DNA of 27,435 nt from CAZBYL01 sp964496275 (GTDB lineage Bacteria > Synergistota > Synergistia > Synergistales > Synergistaceae): contig CAZBYL010000034.1 of the NCBI GenBank assembly GCA_964496275.1, positions 1 through 27,435 of the forward strand. The letters are read 5' to 3'. The stretch's first letter is position 1. Every line of letters starts with the position of its first letter. Below the pieces are notes generated by a model. That model did no database searches, was not told where the DNA came from, and saw only the letters and a list, made by a program, of their open reading frames with translations. The position numbers were made by a program, and so were the translations under genes. This document shows positions 23,656 to 27,435 of this stretch, piece after piece.

Positions 23656-25799
23656 GTTTCCATTCCTCATAGGAAGTTTCTAAAGGCAGTTGCATCTTGA
23701 GCGGTACGCAATGCGTATCGCCGTTTCCATTCCTCATAGGAAGTTTCTAAAGGAGAGACCAGAGAGATACATTTTCCCAGCAGTTTTTACGTTTCCATTC
23801 CTCATAGGAAGTTTCTAAAGTTTTTGCCGGGAGCTGATACTGCTGTTTTGCTTCAGGTTTCCATTCCTCATAGGAAGTTTCTAAAGTTCAGATTCATTTT
23901 TCGGTACTGCAGATATACAGCGGTTTCCATTCCTCATAGGAAGTTTCTAAAGTTCAGATTCATTTTTCGGTACTGCAGATATACAGCGGTTTCCATTCCT
24001 CATAGGAAGTTTCTAAAGAGGTTGCTGATTCAACCAATAATAGAGCAATTAGATAGTTTCCATTCCTCATAGGAAGTTTCTAAAGCGTGTATCGCCACAC
24101 TACGCGCCGCCCCTACTCTGTGTTTCCATTCCTCATAGGAAGTTTCTAAAGGCTTAGTAGGCGGTGAATAAATTTGAAAAATCCGAAGTTTCCATTCCTC
24201 ATAGGAAGTTTCTAAAGTGGAAAAACCGGCAAACATGGAACGTTATGTTATGGAGTTTCCATTCCTCATAGGAAGTTTCTAAAGAATTGCCTATAAGTAG
24301 GTGAGAGAACTTGAAAAATCCGTTTCCATTCCTCATAGGAAGTTTCTAAAGCCCACGATTCGCGGGCAATGGGCTGACAGTGGGAGGTTTCCATTCCTCA
24401 TAGGAAGTTTCTAAAGGTTGGCGGAAGGGTTGCCGAATATACTAGGGCGTTGTTTCCATTCCTCATAGGAAGTTTCTAAAGTATCGGCGGGCTCATAGAT
24501 AAAAAGCCCTGCCGCATATGTTTCCATTCCTCATAGGAAGTTTCTAAAGCAGTTCGTAAAATCGGGAGCCGCTTCTACTCTCGGCAGTTTCCATTCCTCA
24601 TAGGAAGTTTCTAAAGCTATTGGGACACCACTACAAGAGAAAAACACGAGAGTTTCCATTCCTCATAGGAAGTTTCTAAAGTGCAGCCGCGCAGATTGAC
24701 AAACTAATCGTTACAGTGGTTTCCATTCCTCATAGGAAGTTTCTAAAGTTTATAGAGCTATGTTAGAAACATCGGAGGCTTATGGTTTCCATTCCTCATA
24801 GGAAGTTTCTAAAGGCCGCTATAGGGCGCGCAACAGTACGATTACAGGGGTTTCCATTCCTCATAGGAAGTTTCTAAAGTTGAAAAATGTGATTATGGTT
24901 TTAGATTTGGAAATTGTTTCCATTCCTCATAGGAAGTTTCTAAAGTGGAACTGCTCTTGTTGATGCGGCAATGGATGCGCGTTTCCATTCCTCATAGGAA
25001 GTTTCTAAAGGAGCCAACGAGCGAACGACCGCCGCTACAGGGCGCGGTTTCCATTCCTCATAGGAAGTTTCTAAAGAGAACTCCATCGTAATCGAAGACA
25101 CGGTTTCATTTTTGTTTCCATTCCTCATAGGAAGTTTCTAAAGTGGAACTGCTCTTGTTGATGCGGCAATGGATGCGCGTTTCCATTCCTCATAGGAAGT
25201 TTCTAAAGGAGCCAACGAGCGAACGACCGCCGCTACAGGGCGCGGTTTCCATTCCTCATAGGAAGTTTCTAAAGAGAACTCCATCGTAATCGAAGACACG
25301 GTTTCATTTTTGTTTCCATTCCTCATAGGAAGTTTCTAAAGCTCTCTCATCGGTCTGCCTTGGGGTTTTAGCGATGGAGTTTCCATTCCTCATAGGAAGT
25401 TTCTAAAGTATGACATTACCACGTCAGATAAACCAACGTATATGTTTCCATTCCTCATAGGAAGTTTCTAAAGGGACTACAGTGGGCACAATATGCCGAC
25501 TGTATGAAGTTTCCATTCCTCATAGGAAGTTTCTAAAGTTCTGTTTCCTGTCCCGCGCCATGCCCTTTTTCGAGGTTTCCATTCCTCATAGGAAGTTTCT
25601 AAAGTGGTTTGCGCGGGTTCGGCGGGCGGGCTTTCGGCGTTTCCATTCCTCATAGGAAGTTTCTAAAGCCGTCGCGCCGCGTCCAGCCGGTGCGAAACAT
25701 ATCAGTTTCCATTCCTCATAGGAAGTTTCTAAAGGGCGTTGTGGTGCAGTGATGTTGTGGTTGACATGAGTTTCCATTCCTCATAGGAAGTTTCTAAAG
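23656..25799 (-). CRISPR. CRISPR array, 33 identical 30-nt repeats and 32 spacers (type I-B associated)
   Basis: Repeats start at 23656 and end at 25799; spacers are 34-38 nt. On the plus strand the repeat begins GTTTCCATTCC and ends TTCTAAAG. On the minus strand, the inferred transcribed strand, it ends ATGGAAAC, the kind of 8-nt 5' handle seen in type I-B crRNAs, with an internal dyad TTCCT-atg-AGGAA. All repeats read as identical, including the trailer-end copy, which is often degenerate. Orientation follows from the cas genes, the A/T-rich leader and the consensus promoter at the right end. Spacers at 23887-23922 and 23953-23988 are identical. A block of three spacers (24946-25143) is repeated exactly at 25144-25341. 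Spacer targets are unknown. Confidence 0.98.
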
Positions 25800-25976
25800 C
25801 CGTTTTGTTGTTGGTATTGCTTATGTATTGCTTATGTGTTTATGCAAGGGTTGTTTGTTTTAATTTTTCAGAAGCATTATAAAAGCGGAGTATCACCTGT
25901 CAAAACTTGATTTACACTGTTTTGTCGATGTCCTATATTTTACACCTTATCATGGTTCGACAGGGAAAAAACAGGT
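25800..25976 (-). promoter_or_regulatory. CRISPR leader with consensus promoter
   Basis: Between cas2 and the first repeat. On the minus strand a perfect TTGACA (25903-25898) and a perfect TATAAT (25881-25876) are spaced by 16 nt, placing transcription start about 70 nt before the first repeat. Nearer the array, TATTGCTTATG occurs twice in tandem (25815-25825 and 25826-25836), a possible integration or leader-recognition element. No ORF here is credible. Confidence 0.85.
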
Positions 25977-26240
25977 CTATATCATGCAGTCGATTTCTCC
26001 TTTTTTTACACCTAGGGTTTGCCGTGCCATGTAACGTTCAGACCGCCAAATATAGAATAACACACTATCGTATTCTTCATCTATTATTTTTTTTATATCA
26101 GCCTTCAAATATTCCAACGTTGCAGGAGAGACTTCGCCTTCCAATACAGAATTTTGTATCCACGTCAGGTATCTTCGTGCTGTTTTCAGTACTTTATTGA
26201 CCCTTTTTTCACCAACATCATAAAACATGATTACAAACAT
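25977..26240 (-). CDS. cas2: CRISPR-associated endoribonuclease/adaptation protein Cas2
   Basis: An 87-residue protein with the Cas2 ferredoxin-like fold: MFVIMFYDVGEKRVNKVLKT has the conserved Asp (D8) at the end of strand 1. RRYLTWIQNSVLEGEVSPAT and DSVLFYIWRSE follow. In active systems a Cas2 dimer holds two Cas1 dimers for spacer insertion. The ATG at 26240 follows AGGTGG and lies 2 nt beyond the cas1 stop. This gene looks intact although its partner cas1 is broken. Confidence 0.93.
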   Translation of the reverse strand: MFVIMFYDVGEKRVNKVLKTARRYLTWIQNSVLEGEVSPATLEYLKADIKKIIDEEYDSVLFYIWRSERYMARQTLGVKKGEIDCMI

Positions 26241-26242
26241 TC

Positions 26243-26687
26243 TTACCACCTACTCGCAAACGGTTCGTATTCTATCCCTTCCAATATATGTTTTTGGAGT
26301 TTGTATACTTCCATTCTTACCAGACTGCGATAACTAACACTTCTCTTAAGACGAGGATGTTCAATAGTCTCGTTTATTCTCATTTCCCAAGCACGCAGGA
26401 CAATTTCGCGCCCTTTTTCGTTAAGATATATGCCGCCGCCACTCTGCTTTTCAAGGTGTTTCTCCTGTATTTCTTTTTTGTTTATTAAAGAAAAAATCAG
26501 TCGATCTGCCAATATGGGCTTGAATATCTCTGATACTTTTATTGAACGTGGTTTCTCCAAATACCAGTATTTCATCCAATGTTTCAACAGGAAGATATTT
26601 AGGATTTTCTCCGTCTCTTACAATGTAAAGAGTATTATCTTTTCGTTTGAGTTCCCCGTCACTCATGAGATATAGGGTTTTGCCCAC
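26243..26687 (-). pseudogene. cas1: cas1 with large out-of-frame internal deletion
   Basis: The start is GTG at 26687 after GGAGGG. The first ~48 codons are a normal Cas1 N terminus (KTLYLMSDGELKRKDNTLYI, then YLPVETLDEILVFGE). After about 26545 the Cas1 signal jumps to another frame, where the family's C terminus appears: SIKVSEIFKPILADRLIFSL, then YLNEKGREIVLRAWE and EHPRLKRSVSYRSLVRMEVY to the usual KPFxxRW-like end (EYEPFASRW). Only about 150 of the usual ~330 residues remain. The missing middle would contain the EGxxA-region glutamate and the GFLH histidine of the metal site. In the starting frame translation ends at about 26451. No functional integrase can be made from this copy. Confidence 0.88.
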
Positions 26688-26701
26688 GGTTCTTTCCCTC
26701 C

Positions 26702-27208
26702 TTAGCCAAAGCAGTATTCGGCATAAGCGCATTTTGAACAGAATTTTCCATAAAGCGGGATCGGGGGATATTGGGATTCCGATATGGATTTTATTTCCTG
26801 ATAAACAGTATCAAGTTTCTCTTTGATTTCTTCTGTCAGTGTAACTTCTGTCCGTTTTTTTTCTGTCGGATATAAGAGCACCCCGGCTGCATGTATTCCC
26901 TCTTTTTCAAGCTCATAAAGGTAGTGAGCAAGCTGCAATGATGATGCTTTCTCCGCACGGCTGCTCTTTTTTACTTCCGATACAACCAGAGTTCCATTTT
27001 TGTCGGTCATAAAATCAAATTTATTATCCCCAAAAACAATCTGATGTTTTTCGCGTGCATAGCTGTTTCGGTCAATAAGCCTGCCCAGAGATAGATTTTC
27101 GTTATTTTGCTCGGGATTGACACTTCTGGACATAAGCCACACCTGCCTATGGCAGATAGAATAGTACCAAAGTAATGTACCGCCGATTCTGGCGCACTCA
27201 GACAGCAT
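26702..27208 (-). CDS. cas4: CRISPR-associated exonuclease Cas4
   Basis: A 168-residue RecB-like nuclease of the I-B Cas4 group. C19 (YYSICHRQVWL) and the C-terminal CSKCAYAEYCFG (C157, C160, C166) form the four-cysteine [4Fe-4S] site. DFMTDKNGTLVVSEVKKSS carries the D-ExK catalytic core (about D65, E78, K80), and the QxxxY motif is LQLAHYLYEL. Family role: trims prespacers and checks the PAM for Cas1-Cas2. The ATG at 27208 follows GAGGTG by 5 nt. The stop is 14 nt before the cas1 start. It looks intact. Confidence 0.92.
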   Translation of the reverse strand: MLSECARIGGTLLWYYSICHRQVWLMSRSVNPEQNNENLSLGRLIDRNSYAREKHQIVFGDNKFDFMTDKNGTLVVSEVKKSSRAEKASSLQLAHYLYELEKEGIHAAGVLLYPTEKKRTEVTLTEEIKEKLDTVYQEIKSISESQYPPIPLYGKFCSKCAYAEYCFG

Positions 27209-27233
27209 TATTTCACCTCATTCAGTTTCAGTG

Positions 27234-27435
27234 TCAAAACGGTGGTATTCCAGATATAACCGGCTGAAAGCCCGCTATCGGAGAGTAGATTTTATCCTCG
27301 CTGATGCCGGGCTTTTTGATAACATAAAAAGAGTCGTAGCAGTCCAGCATTTCCTCTTCCTCCGAACAAAATAGACCTATTTTAGTCTCCACTGAAAAAC
27401 TCTGTCTTTTCTAAAATTTAAAACTCAAGCCAAGG
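27234..27435 (-). pseudogene. cas3: C-terminal end of a probable cas3, possibly interrupted (runs off right edge)
   Basis: The last 58 codons before the TGA at 27234-27236 read KRQSFSVETKIGLFCSEEEE, then MLDCYDSFYVIKKPGISED and KIYSPIAGFQPV. The position just before cas4 and the acidic -YDSFYVIKKP-...-KIYSP-xxGF ending resemble the C terminus of type I-B Cas3 helicase-nucleases. Directly upstream in the same frame is TAG (27413-27411), so either the gene has a nonsense or frameshift change or the true upstream frame differs; only 22 nt remain before the edge. The match is by memory of family endings, so the identity is tentative. Confidence 0.45.

Noticed and set aside
23824..25777. Several 60-80 residue ORFs repeating peptides such as LETSYEEWK
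   Set aside because: These are translations of CRISPR repeats, not genes.

Overview
The window looks like a chromosomal stretch from an anaerobic bacterium, most probably a member of the Synergistota. The reasons are a DUF3798 protein (a family I associate mainly with that phylum), an oxygen-sensitive double-cubane-type Fe-S reductase with its activator, and a mostly GC-rich metabolic backbone interrupted by AT-rich defence genes. The taxonomic call is an inference from gene content; no rRNA or tRNA gene is visible.

Left part (1-4000): the 5' part of a DUF3798 secreted protein with a near-consensus promoter, a NimA-like flavin-binding protein, a LysR regulator with palindromes at its own promoter, a small putative membrane peptide and a secreted lytic transglycosylase. 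Middle-left (4205-9590, all minus strand): a probable operon that reads structured leader, NMT1/SsuA-like binding protein, permease, ATPase, double-cubane-type reductase (YjiM/HgdB-like) and its ATP-dependent activator (YjiL/HgdC-like). Three of the junctions are overlaps or near-contacts, and a terminator closes the unit. It reads as one uptake-plus-reduction pathway for an unidentified small substrate.

Middle (9683-15830): an Eco47II-type (probably GGNCC) restriction-modification pair with overlapping genes, then the high-affinity phosphate operon pstS-pstC-pstA-pstB with no phoU in the window. A nested inverted repeat lies over a strong promoter for an AAA/DUF4143 ATPase.

Right part (15837-27435) is a defence or mobile region. 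It holds the AAA/DUF4143 ATPase and a long AT-rich gene with a sigma-70 region-4-like HTH and five repeated C-terminal units, broken by two mutually compensating homopolymer frameshifts. Convergent to that gene is a PLD-nuclease/DEAD-helicase/DUF3427 protein. A 33-repeat CRISPR array follows, with the cas4-cas1-cas2 end of a type I-B locus and a C-terminal piece of a probable cas3 at the window edge. The array promoter is consensus and all repeats are identical, but cas1 carries a large out-of-frame internal deletion. Adaptation therefore looks dead, while the array shows a tandem duplication of a three-spacer block and one duplicated spacer, the kind of change recombination rather than Cas1-Cas2 would make.
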